Made by a program: the position numbers and the translations under genes. Positions 1 to 8,104 of a stretch of DNA of 64,000 bases are shown piece by piece (within the stretch, counting starts at the first letter, position 1; each line of letters begins with the position of its first letter). The notes under the pieces are model-generated. The model made no database searches. It was not told where the DNA came from and saw only the letters and a program-made list of their open reading frames with translations. The stretch comes from Streptosporangium album (GTDB taxonomy: Bacteria > Actinomycetota > Actinomycetes > Streptosporangiales > Streptosporangiaceae), in contig NZ_JACHJU010000002.1 of the NCBI RefSeq assembly GCF_014203795.1, positions 186,001-250,000 on the forward strand. The letters are read 5' to 3'.

Positions 1-532
1 GGCGCTGACCGGGCGGGCGCGGAGGCGACCTGGCGCGCCGACTCCAGCCAACGGGCCAGGCGCGCGCCTTCGGTGACCGATCCTGCCCACTTCTCTTGGT
101 GAAGTGCTACCTGCCACACTCACAGATCACGCGATGGCCGTCCTCATTTCATGGTGCCACGCTATCTAGCTGGGGAAACTCATACGCCACGTCCGTGGAT
201 GTAGCCGATTATCCATCGGATGGCGCCATCTTCGGTAGCATGCTGATTCAGCATGTCATGTAATTATCGGGGGTATGGTGGGGCCAGGTTACCGTCGGAA
301 GCCTTTGACCGGCATCCCGGCACAATAGGATCCGCTCAGGGCCGTCTTTGGCTGACCGCATGTTATGCAGTTGGGAAAGGCCTGCGGATTCCAGGCTGAA
401 CACCTGCCCGCCCGGCGGCGCCGGCTCGCGAGGGCCCGGGATCAGCCAGGCGATCGTCCCCCGCCCGGCCGTGCGCGCCCGCCTCCCGCGAGGCCCGGTC
501 CGGCCGTCTCCCATCTCCGATCCAGGACACCG
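1..532. other. intergenic left edge, no gene seen
   Basis: No convincing gene is visible on either strand here. The frame of the following acyltransferase stays open back to 365, but the Arg/Pro-rich residues upstream of 533 do not look like part of that family. The stretch around 120–300 is noticeably more AT-rich than the genes and holds a perfect palindrome at 239–255, so it is the likely promoter region of the acyltransferase operon. Confidence 0.6.
239..255. promoter_or_regulatory. 17-bp palindrome, possible operator
   Basis: Two 8-base arms, CATGCTGA and TCAGCATG, are perfect inverted copies separated by one base. The site lies in AT-richer DNA about 280 bases upstream of the acyltransferase start. 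A dimeric repressor site is possible; no regulator gene is adjacent. Confidence 0.3.
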
Positions 533-1969
533 ATGTCGTTTTCCTCCCCCCTGTTCCTGTGGTTCTTCATGCCGGCCACGCTGCTGGTCTACTGGTTGCT
601 CCCGTCGCGCTGGCGGAACGCCCTCGTCGCCGTGGTCAGCCTGGTCTTCTACACCTGGGGTGCGGGGCCGTACACCGTGCTGCTGCTCTCGGCGATCGTC
701 GTCAACTACGTCGCCGGTCTCGTGATCGACTCCGTACGGCTGCTGGAACGACCCCGGGCCCGCAGGGGTGTGCTGATCGCGGCGGTTGGGTGGGACCTGG
801 CGATCCTGGCCATATGGAAGTACGGCGGATTCGCCAGCCGGCAGATCGACGCCGTGTCGAGCGCGCTGGGGCTGGGCCACAGTCCGATCGTGAATCTGGC
901 CCTGCCGATCGGAATATCGTTCTTCACCTTCCACCACCTCTCCTACGTAGTGGATGTCTACCGGCACAGCAGGCCCGCGCAGAAGAGCCTGGTTCAGTTC
1001 ATCACCTACATCGCGATGTTCCCTCAGCTCGTCGCCGGACCGATCGTCCGCTACCACGAGATCTCCGAACAGCTCGCCGACACCGGCCGTGACAGGTATG
1101 ACGACTTCGTCGCCGGGTTCCCCCGCTTCGCCCTGGGCCTGGCCAAGAAAGTGATCGTCGCTGACACGATCGCTCCGGTCGCGGACGCCGCGTTCGCCCA
1201 CGCCGGTGGTCAGATCAACACTCCGACCGCCTGGTTGGCGGCGCTGGCCTACACCATCCAGATCTACTTTGACTTCTCCGGCTACTCCGACATGGCCGTC
1301 GGCCTGGGCATGATGCTCGGGTTCCGGCTTCCGGAGAACTTCAACCGGCCGTATTCGGCATGCTCCGTAACGGACTTCTGGCGACGCTGGCACATGTCCC
1401 TGTCCCGTTGGTTTCGCGACTACGTCTACATCCCGCTCGGCGGAAACCGCGGCGGCACCTTGAGCACCTACCGCAACCTGCTGATCATCTTCGTGCTCTG
1501 CGGCTTCTGGCACGGTGCCAACTGGACCTTCCTCGTCTGGGGCCTGTATCACGGCGGCCTTCTGGTCGTCGAACGGCTACTGGGCTGGGATCGCCCGCCC
1601 CGCACCATCTTGGCCACGGTGCTGCGTCGCGCCGTGACCTTCCTGCTGGTCGTGATGGGCTGGGTGTTCTTCCGCGCGGAGACCATGACCGAGGCGACGG
1701 GCGTGCTCCAGGCGATGTTCACCTGGCGGCCGGGGGAGCTGGACGAGTTCGCCGCGTTCGCGCTCAACCACCAGCGGACGCTCACTTTGGCGCTGGCACT
1801 GACCGTGGTGTTGCTCCCGGCCTCGCGCGCGCTCGGCCCGCTGATCCAGTCGGGTCAGGGCCGTGCGGTGACGGCGGTGCGGACCGTGATGACCTGGGTA
1901 GCCGCCCCTTATGCCGCAGTGCTGGTCGCCGCGGGCACCTTCAGCCCCTTCCTGTACTACCAGTTCTGA
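533..1969 (+). CDS. MBOAT family O-acyltransferase (AlgI/DltB-like)
   Basis: This is a 478-residue polytopic membrane protein of the membrane-bound O-acyltransferase family, which moves acetyl or other acyl groups across the membrane onto exported polysaccharide. The start at ATG 533 gives the typical N-terminus MSFSSPLFLWFF. The AlgI-like block DFWRRWHMSLSRWFRDYVY is followed by IPLGGNR and then by CGFWHGANW, which carries the family's catalytic histidine (His327). Many hydrophobic helices surround these blocks. The stop abuts the start of the SGNH gene at 1970, so the two are almost certainly one operon that modifies a surface glycan. The substrate cannot be told from sequence. Confidence 0.9.
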   Translation: MSFSSPLFLWFFMPATLLVYWLLPSRWRNALVAVVSLVFYTWGAGPYTVLLLSAIVVNYVAGLVIDSVRLLERPRARRGVLIAAVGWDLAILAIWKYGGFASRQIDAVSSALGLGHSPIVNLALPIGISFFTFHHLSYVVDVYRHSRPAQKSLVQFITYIAMFPQLVAGPIVRYHEISEQLADTGRDRYDDFVAGFPRFALGLAKKVIVADTIAPVADAAFAHAGGQINTPTAWLAALAYTIQIYFDFSGYSDMAVGLGMMLGFRLPENFNRPYSACSVTDFWRRWHMSLSRWFRDYVYIPLGGNRGGTLSTYRNLLIIFVLCGFWHGANWTFLVWGLYHGGLLVVERLLGWDRPPRTILATVLRRAVTFLLVVMGWVFFRAETMTEATGVLQAMFTWRPGELDEFAAFALNHQRTLTLALALTVVLLPASRALGPLIQSGQGRAVTAVRTVMTWVAAPYAAVLVAAGTFSPFLYYQF

Positions 1970-3169
1970 GTGAGGCCGCCGTTGACCGCTGTCGAGACCG
2001 AACCGACGACTCCCCGGATCCAGGTCCGCCGTCCGCGGCGGCTGCCGATGCTGCTGGCGGCGGGGCTGTTCTTCTTCGGGCCTGCGCTGGCCTTCGCCGT
2101 GGGCGACCGGGCCGTCGAGATCGAGAACCGGAAGCTGCCGGACTTGCCCGCTTTGTCGGACGGCTGGGAATTCATCCCCAAGGCCGAGGCGTGGGCCGTG
2201 GCCCACCTGCCGTTGCGGCAGTACGCCGTGCGTGGCAACGTCTCCATATCCGAAGGGATATTCGGCCAGTCACCGTCGTACAACACGGGAAAGAAACCTA
2301 CATATCCCCGTGTGATCGAGGGTCGCGATGGCTGGCTCTACTTCGGAGACGACGTGATCGAGGCGTGCCGACCACGCTGGAGCATCACCGAGACTCTGAA
2401 CCGGACGCGCAGGCTGGCCGAGATCGTACGGAAGTCCGGCAGGCGCTTTGTGTTCACTGTGGCGCCGGACAAGACCACGGTGTATCCCGGCAGATTGCCG
2501 GCGCGCTTCCTCGGTCAGGCGTGCTTGAGAAAGCGCAAGCAGGAATTCTGGGCCGCGCTGAAGGCGGCACGCCTGCCGGGGTACATGGATCTCCGCGGGC
2601 CTCTGGAGCGGTTGCAACAGGAGTCCGGCGCTTCCGCGTACTGGCGGACCGATAGCCACTGGAACGAGCGTTCCGGCGGGCTGTACGGCACGGAACTGGC
2701 TCGGGCGCTCGACCCCGGCCTCTCACAGGGCACCCGGCTGGTCAAGACCGGGCAGATGGTCCGGGAGGGCGACATAGGCACGATGCTCGGCACACCGCGC
2801 AAGGAGACCATCGACCAGTGGACACTGGTTCGAGACGGCGTGAAGCGGGTCCGGCAGGACGACGGGCAGATGCCCCTGTCGTTCGTCACCGCCAACATGT
2901 CGACCCGAGCCCCGCTGTTCAAGCCCAGAACCTTGCTCATCGGTGACTCGTTCACCCGTAACTCACTGTCGTGGGTGACGCCGTACTTCGCGAACCTGAC
3001 CTATATGCGCAGTGACGCGTCCGCCAAAGCGGGACCGGACTACGTCGCGGAGAAGATCGCCCGAAGCGAAACGGTGGTGTTCGAGATGGTGGAGCGCTAT
3101 TTCGTCGGTGGGCACGGAGAGATGCTGGACGACGCGACCCTCGCCGCGATCGACAGAGCGCTGCGATAA
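1970..3169 (+). CDS. SGNH-fold O-acetyltransferase (AlgX/AlgJ-like)
   Basis: A 399-residue protein with an N-terminal membrane anchor (about residues 25–45) and an extracytoplasmic SGNH hydrolase-like domain. It has the AlgX/AlgJ hallmarks: GRDGWLYF after the anchor, TDSHWNE near residue 226 (Asp and His), and GDSF near residue 326 with the nucleophilic serine. In alginate and related systems such proteins take acyl groups from the MBOAT partner and attach them to the polymer. The GTG start directly follows the stop of the MBOAT gene; a TTG four codons in is an alternative. Partnership with the upstream gene is inferred from this junction and from family knowledge. Confidence 0.85.
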   Translation: MRPPLTAVETEPTTPRIQVRRPRRLPMLLAAGLFFFGPALAFAVGDRAVEIENRKLPDLPALSDGWEFIPKAEAWAVAHLPLRQYAVRGNVSISEGIFGQSPSYNTGKKPTYPRVIEGRDGWLYFGDDVIEACRPRWSITETLNRTRRLAEIVRKSGRRFVFTVAPDKTTVYPGRLPARFLGQACLRKRKQEFWAALKAARLPGYMDLRGPLERLQQESGASAYWRTDSHWNERSGGLYGTELARALDPGLSQGTRLVKTGQMVREGDIGTMLGTPRKETIDQWTLVRDGVKRVRQDDGQMPLSFVTANMSTRAPLFKPRTLLIGDSFTRNSLSWVTPYFANLTYMRSDASAKAGPDYVAEKIARSETVVFEMVERYFVGGHGEMLDDATLAAIDRALR

Positions 3170-3225
3170 GTCTCCACTGGAGTCTGCGTCACAAAAAGAA
3201 GGCCACCGGCCCGGCGGCCATCGCC

Positions 3226-3245
3226 CGCCCGGGACGTCCCGGGCG
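3226..3245. terminator. 20-bp GC palindrome after the acetylation operon
   Basis: The arms CGCCCGGGAC and GTCCCGGGCG are perfectly complementary with no unpaired centre. A second imperfect GC hairpin lies just before it (about 3201–3219). There is no T-run, as is common for actinobacterial terminators. Confidence 0.45.
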
Positions 3246-3292
3246 CGAGTCCGCCGGTCATGAGCACGACGGGGAGGGGCCACACTTGGAGG

Positions 3293-3487
3293 ATGCGCCT
3301 GTCGGAGTTCTGGAGCCGGATGAGACTGCACTTCGGTGACCCGTACGCGGAGTCGTGGGCCCGCGACTACGTCATCGCCGATCTCGGCGGCCGGACGGTG
3401 AACCAGGCGCTGGCCGACGGCATCGCTGCCAAGGAAGTCTGGCGGGCCGTGTGCGGGGTGTCCGACGTCCCCGCCCGGCTGCGCTGA
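3293..3487 (+). CDS. DUF3046 family protein
   Basis: A 64-residue protein with the DUF3046 pattern: it begins MRLSEFWSRM, then an Asp-Pro/Trp-Ala segment, and ends with VWRAVC. The family is actinobacterial, of unknown function, and is usually found close to recA, as here. ATG 3293 is chosen because homologues start at this MRL(S/T)EFW; an in-frame ATG at 3260 would add 11 unrelated residues. Confidence 0.8.
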   Translation: MRLSEFWSRMRLHFGDPYAESWARDYVIADLGGRTVNQALADGIAAKEVWRAVCGVSDVPARLR

Positions 3488-3528
3488 CGGGCCGTCGGCG
3501 CCGGGCCGGTCCGACCGGCGTGTCCGGT

Positions 3529-3834
3529 CTAGGGCGTGCCGGTGAGCAGCTTCCCGACCAGATCGGCCACGCGCCCGGGGTCCTCGGTGTTCTCCTGGCC
3601 GTCCGGGGACCACAGGAAGAGCCAGCCGTCCCCCGCCGGGCTGGCGAAGACGATCGTCTGTCTCCCACTGTCCGGATGCCACACCCAGAGCACGGGGGCT
3701 CCGGCTCCGAGCATGCGGCCCACCAGCCCCCGGCCGGGCAGCTCGGCGGCCAGGGACTCAAGGTGGGCCAGGCGTTGCCGGGCGAACGCGGTGGTCACGT
3801 CGGGCACCTCGGGATCGTTTGCCTTCAGCATCAC
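3529..3834 (-). CDS. conserved actinobacterial hypothetical protein
   Basis: A protein of about 100 residues between the DUF3046 gene and recA on the opposite strand. It has a helical N-terminal third and a beta-rich segment (APVLWVWHPDSG, then WLFLWSPDG). GTG 3834 and ATG 3831 are adjacent possible starts. I do not recognise a functional domain. Its 5' end faces recA, so the roughly 240-base gap to recA may hold divergent promoters, including the LexA box. Confidence 0.6.
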   Translation of the reverse strand: MMLKANDPEVPDVTTAFARQRLAHLESLAAELPGRGLVGRMLGAGAPVLWVWHPDSGRQTIVFASPAGDGWLFLWSPDGQENTEDPGRVADLVGKLLTGTP

Positions 3835-3956
3835 CGCAGGTCAGTCCGGTGACAACATGTCTGGGGGAACGCCCGGAAATGTCGCTTCCAGGATGGGGTC
3901 CGCCGTCTTCTGTGGCCTGCGCCGCCCCTGGAACACGTGATGCCGTTGAGCCACGA

Positions 3957-3972
3957 TCGAACAGTCGTTCGG
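3957..3972 (+). promoter_or_regulatory. LexA-binding site (SOS box) of recA
   Basis: The sequence TCGAACAGTCGTTCGG matches the Gram-positive/actinobacterial SOS box, GAAC-N4-GTTC, with perfect GAAC and GTTC half sites. It lies about 106 bases upstream of the recA start. LexA repression and DNA-damage induction of recA (and of recX behind it) follow from this. Confidence 0.85.
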
Positions 3973-4078
3973 CTATATTGGACACGCCGCCACCCGTGGC
4001 GTGCTGTTCAGAAAATGTCGGTGGCACCCCGTAGCTTTCTGGCAACCGATTCAACCCGCGACCCTTCAGGGGGCTCCC

Positions 4079-5182
4079 ATGGCGGCTAACGACCGCGAGA
4101 AGGCGCTTGAGACCGCGCTGGCCCAGATCGAGCGTCAGTTCGGTAAGGGCTCTGTCATGCGCCTCGGTGACGAGACCCGCGCGCCCATCGAAGTGATCCC
4201 GACCAGCTCCATCGCCCTCGACGTGGCCTTGGGCATCGGCGGCTTCCCTCGTGGCCGCATCGTCGAGGTCTATGGTCCCGAGTCCTCGGGTAAGACCACC
4301 GTCGCCCTGCACGCGGTGGCCAACGCCCAGAAGGCCGGCGGCATCGCGGCGTTCATCGACGCCGAGCATGCCCTCGACCCGGAATACGCCAAGAAGCTGG
4401 GCGTCGACACCGACGCGCTGCTCGTCTCCCAGCCCGACACCGGCGAGCAGGCGCTGGAGATCGCCGACATGCTGATCCGGTCGGGCGCCGTCGACCTGCT
4501 GGTCATCGACTCGGTCGCGGCCCTGGTGCCCAAGGCCGAGATCGAGGGCGAGATGGGCGACAGCCACGTCGGCCTCCAGGCCCGCCTGATGTCGCAGGCG
4601 CTGCGCAAGGTCGCCGGCGCGCTCAACAACACCGGCACCACCGCGATCTTCATCAACCAGCTCCGCGAGAAGATCGGCGTCATGTTCGGTTCGCCCGAGA
4701 CCACGACGGGTGGAAAGGCGCTGAAGTTCTACGCCTCGGTCCGCCTCGACATCCGCCGCATCGAGACGCTGAAGGACGGCACCGAGGCGGTCGGCAACCG
4801 CACCCGGGTGAAGGTCGTCAAGAACAAGATGGCCCCGCCCTTCCGCGTGGCCGACTTCGACATCCTCTACGGCGTCGGCATCTCCCGTGAGGGCGGCCTG
4901 ATCGACATGGGTGTCGAGCACGGCTTCGTCCGCAAGTCCGGCGCCTGGTACACCTACGAGGGCGACCAGCTCGGGCAGGGCAAGGAGAACGCCCGTAACT
5001 TCCTGAAGAGCCACCCCGACATGGCCAACGAGATCGAGAAGAAGATCAAGGAGAAGCTCGGCATCGGCCCGCGCCTCGACACCCCGGCCACCCCGCCGCC
5101 TGCGGCTCCGGCCTCCGTCCCGGTGGCCGCCGCATCCGGTCGCGGTTCCAAGGCGGCCACTCCCAAGCCGGGTGACGTCTGA
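4079..5182 (+). CDS. recA: recombinase RecA
   Basis: A 367-residue RecA, the filament-forming ATPase for strand exchange, recombinational repair and LexA co-cleavage. Visible features are the Walker A GPESSGKT (residues 66–73), [20 protein letters not shown] (Walker B and following), [14 protein letters not shown] with the L2 loop, and an Ala/Pro-rich C-terminal tail typical of actinobacteria. No intein interrupts it. ATG 4079 is chosen because [11 protein letters not shown] is the normal N-terminus and AGGGGG lies 6–11 bases upstream. An SOS box precedes it, and recX follows after 12 bases. Confidence 0.98.
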   Translation: MAANDREKALETALAQIERQFGKGSVMRLGDETRAPIEVIPTSSIALDVALGIGGFPRGRIVEVYGPESSGKTTVALHAVANAQKAGGIAAFIDAEHALDPEYAKKLGVDTDALLVSQPDTGEQALEIADMLIRSGAVDLLVIDSVAALVPKAEIEGEMGDSHVGLQARLMSQALRKVAGALNNTGTTAIFINQLREKIGVMFGSPETTTGGKALKFYASVRLDIRRIETLKDGTEAVGNRTRVKVVKNKMAPPFRVADFDILYGVGISREGGLIDMGVEHGFVRKSGAWYTYEGDQLGQGKENARNFLKSHPDMANEIEKKIKEKLGIGPRLDTPATPPPAAPASVPVAAASGRGSKAATPKPGDV

Positions 5183-5194
5183 GCCGGTTGACCG

Positions 5195-6064
5195 ATGACG
5201 ACGGGATCTGACTCCGGTCCGGCTGACGCGGCCGGACCAAGGGACTGGGGGGCCTGGCCGGATCTCCCGGAGGCCGATTCCTCCGGGATGGGCAGGCGAG
5301 GAGGTAGCCGGTCGCGGCGTTCGCGCCAGGATCAGCCTGATGCGTGGGAAGACTCCGTCGCGGGCGGTGGCAGCGGTTCCGCCCCGTCTGACGACTCCGG
5401 ATACGGGTCGGGAGGCCGCTCTGGCGCGGAATCCCGAGGCCGGGGCGGGCGTGGGTCCCGGCGCGGGGGTAAGCGGTCCCGGAGCTCCGCTCCGGGGAGC
5501 CTGCCCGACGGGCCGGTCGATGGTTCTCCGGCGAGTCAGGGGCCAACAACGGATCCGCGGGCCGTCGCGCGGGCGATCTGTCTGCGGCTGCTGACCATGG
5601 CGCCGCGCACCCGTGCCCAGCTCGCCGAGGCGCTGCGCAAGCGTGAGGTGCCCGACGAGGCGGCCGAGGCCGTGCTGGAGCGGTTCTCCGAGGTCGGGCT
5701 CATCGACGACGAGGCGTTCGCCGCGGCATGGGTGAGCTCGCGCCACTCCGGGCGAGGTCTTGCCCGCAGGGCGCTCGCCTCGGAGCTGCGTCATCGCGGG
5801 GTGGCTGAGGACACCGTCAAGGAGGCGGTGGAGCAGCTCGACCCCGAGCAGGAGGTGGAGACGGCCCGCAGGCTCGTGGCGCGCAAGCTCTCGTCGACCC
5901 GCGGTCTGGAGTCGGCGGTCAGGACGCGGAGGCTGGCCGGCATGCTCGCCCGCAAGGGATACGGTCCCGGCCTTGCCTTCCGCGTGGTCCGTGAGGCACT
6001 TGAGAGCGAAGAGGCGGAAAATTCCGCATTTTCGGCAGAGCCGGATTACCCGTACGACGAGTAA
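5195..6064 (+). CDS. recX: regulatory protein RecX with long disordered N-terminus
   Basis: A 289-residue protein. The RecX domain, three-helix repeats that bind RecA filaments and inhibit strand exchange and ATPase, occupies about residues 115–280: RAICLRLLTMAPRTRAQLAE, the GLIDDEAFAAAWV motif, then HRGV. The first 115 residues are Gly/Ser/Arg-rich, low in complexity and probably disordered, so the protein is much longer than the usual 150–190 residues. It starts 12 bases after recA and should be co-transcribed from the SOS promoter. Confidence 0.93.
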   Translation: MTTGSDSGPADAAGPRDWGAWPDLPEADSSGMGRRGGSRSRRSRQDQPDAWEDSVAGGGSGSAPSDDSGYGSGGRSGAESRGRGGRGSRRGGKRSRSSAPGSLPDGPVDGSPASQGPTTDPRAVARAICLRLLTMAPRTRAQLAEALRKREVPDEAAEAVLERFSEVGLIDDEAFAAAWVSSRHSGRGLARRALASELRHRGVAEDTVKEAVEQLDPEQEVETARRLVARKLSSTRGLESAVRTRRLAGMLARKGYGPGLAFRVVREALESEEAENSAFSAEPDYPYDE

Positions 6065-6483
6065 GAAATACGCCGGGATGGTGCGTGTGGCCCGTCCGGG
6101 CGAGTGCTGTCCCGTGCCGGCAGGCCCGGATGGGATCAAGAGATCGGCGATTCACCGTGCTCTGCCGGAGATGGTGAGTGAAGAAACCCCAACCTTCATG
6201 TTTAGCCGATCCCCAAGGCTTCTTTGCTTGCCCGTTACTTCTTTGACGCCTAATCTCGACGGCAGTGAGGAGTTACTCCGCGCAGTGCGGATTGTCATAA
6301 CGGTGAATTACGGACGAGCAAGCTAGACGGATGCGGGTAGACGCCGTGGCGGCGCGATCAGCCGGCGCGGTGGCGGGCCTGAGTTCATATCTGTCCTGGT
6401 GACGCCAGCACTTGGACATTCCGTGCCGTGCGTGTGACCCCTCGCGTGCCTGATATCTGCGACGCGAGGAAGGCGGAGCGCGC
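6065..6483. other. 419-bp intergenic region, promoter of rny presumed
   Basis: No reading frame with gene-like composition and no RNA gene is visible. The middle part (about 6180–6320) is AT-richer and should contain the ribonuclease Y promoter, but I cannot point to a convincing -35/-10 pair. Confidence 0.5.
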
Positions 6484-8103
6484 ATGGATCCGGTTGTGAT
6501 CGTCATATTGGCGGGAGCGGTTGCGGTTCTTGCCGTGGTGATGACAGCCGCGCTGATCGTGTTGCTGCGTCGCACCGGTGGAGTGAGCGGGAGGATGAGC
6601 GGTCCCTCTCCTGAGCAGGAGGCCGAGATCCAGGCCGCGCTGGAGGAGGCCAGACACGAGGCCGCCGAGATCCGCGTCAAGGCCCAGCGCGACGCGGAGG
6701 AGATCCTGCGCAGGGCCGAAGCCGCCGTCGAGGCGGCCGCCGGGCTGCGCAAGGAGGCCGAGGCCGAAAACCGGGTGCTGAAGTACGAGCTCAAGGAGTT
6801 CCGGTCCGACCTGGAACGCAGGGAGAACCGGCTGGCCGAGCGCGAACAGCGCCTCGATGAGGAGGCCGGGCGCCAGGCCGACCGGGCACGCAAACTCGCC
6901 GAGACGGAGGTCCAGCTCGCAGACCGGCGGGAGGACCTCGAACGGGTCGCCGAGGAACGCAAGGCCATCCTGGAGCGGGTGGCCGGTCTCACCGGCGAGC
7001 AGGCCAGGGCGGAGCTGGTCCGGGAGATCGAGAACCAGGCCAAGCGTGAGGCCGCACTGATCGTCAGGGAGATCGAGACCGACGCCCGCAAGGAAGGCGA
7101 GAAGCGGGCCACCAAGATTGTCACGCTGGCCGTGCAGCGCGTGGCCACCGAGCAGACCGCCGAGTCCGTCGTCAGCGTCCTTCATCTGCCCGGCGACGAG
7201 ATGAAGGGGCGCATCATCGGCCGCGAGGGCCGTAACATCCGTGCATTCGAGTCGACCACCGGGGTAAACCTGATCATCGACGACACACCGGAGGCGGTGC
7301 TGCTGTCGTGCTTCGACCCGGTCCGCCGTGAGACCGCCCGGCTGACGCTGGAGAAGCTCGTCCTCGACGGCCGCATCCACCCCCAGCGGATCGAGGAGGC
7401 GCACGAGCGCAGCAAGACCGAGGTCCAGGAGCTCTGTGTGCGAGCCGGTGAGGACGCGCTGATGGAGCTCGGCATCACCGAGATGCACCCCGAGCTGATC
7501 ACTCTGCTCGGCCAGCTCCGCTATCGCACCTCCTACGGTCAGAACGTGCTCGGCCACCTCGTGGAGTCCGCCCACATCGCGGGGATCATGGCGGCCGAGT
7601 TGCGACTCGACTCGATGCTGCTCAAGCGCTGCACGGTCCTGCACGACATCGGCAAGGCACTCACGCATGAGGTCGAGGGCAGCCACGCGCTCATCGGCGC
7701 CGAGATCGCCAGGCGGTACGGCGAGCACGAGGACGTCGTCCACGCGATCGAGGCCCACCACAACGAGGTCGAGGTCAAGACCGTCGAGGCCGTCCTGACC
7801 CAGGCCGCCGACGCCATCAGCGGCGGACGCCCAGGCGCCCGGCGCGAGTCGCTGGAAGCCTACGTCAAGCGGCTGGAGCGTCTGGAGGAGATCGCCACCT
7901 CCTACGACGGCGTCGACAAGGTCTTCGCCATGCAGGCGGGCAGGGAGATCCGGGTCATGGTGAAGCCCGACTCGGTCGACGACATCCAGGCCCAGGTGAT
8001 CGCCCGCGATGTCGCCAAGCAGGTCGAGGAGGAGCTCGCCTACCCCGGTCAGATCCGTATCACGGTCGTCCGCGAGTCCAGGGCCACCGAGTTCGCGCGC
8101 TGA
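6484..8103 (+). CDS. rny: ribonuclease Y
   Basis: A 539-residue membrane-anchored endoribonuclease that initiates mRNA decay. The order is: N-terminal membrane helix (residues 4–29), a long charged coiled coil (about 40–220), a KH RNA-binding domain with GRIIGREGRNIRAFE, and an HD domain with the metal-binding HDIGK and EAHHNE motifs followed by the conserved C-terminal region. The length fits the family. The stop lies one base from the end of the oppositely oriented S9 peptidase gene, so the two transcripts converge. Confidence 0.96.
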   Translation: MDPVVIVILAGAVAVLAVVMTAALIVLLRRTGGVSGRMSGPSPEQEAEIQAALEEARHEAAEIRVKAQRDAEEILRRAEAAVEAAAGLRKEAEAENRVLKYELKEFRSDLERRENRLAEREQRLDEEAGRQADRARKLAETEVQLADRREDLERVAEERKAILERVAGLTGEQARAELVREIENQAKREAALIVREIETDARKEGEKRATKIVTLAVQRVATEQTAESVVSVLHLPGDEMKGRIIGREGRNIRAFESTTGVNLIIDDTPEAVLLSCFDPVRRETARLTLEKLVLDGRIHPQRIEEAHERSKTEVQELCVRAGEDALMELGITEMHPELITLLGQLRYRTSYGQNVLGHLVESAHIAGIMAAELRLDSMLLKRCTVLHDIGKALTHEVEGSHALIGAEIARRYGEHEDVVHAIEAHHNEVEVKTVEAVLTQAADAISGGRPGARRESLEAYVKRLERLEEIATSYDGVDKVFAMQAGREIRVMVKPDSVDDIQAQVIARDVAKQVEEELAYPGQIRITVVRESRATEFAR

Positions 8104-8104
8104 T

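Noticed and set aside
248-1552. Long minus-strand frame of 434 codons over the acyltransferase
   Set aside because: It lies antisense to a clear MBOAT gene and its product is a low-complexity Asp/Gly/Arg/Val sequence typical of the complement of GC-rich coding DNA.
3758-6139. 793-codon minus-strand frame
   Set aside because: It is antisense to recA and recX and reads as repetitive Leu/Gly/Asp/Val sequence; recA and recX are certain.
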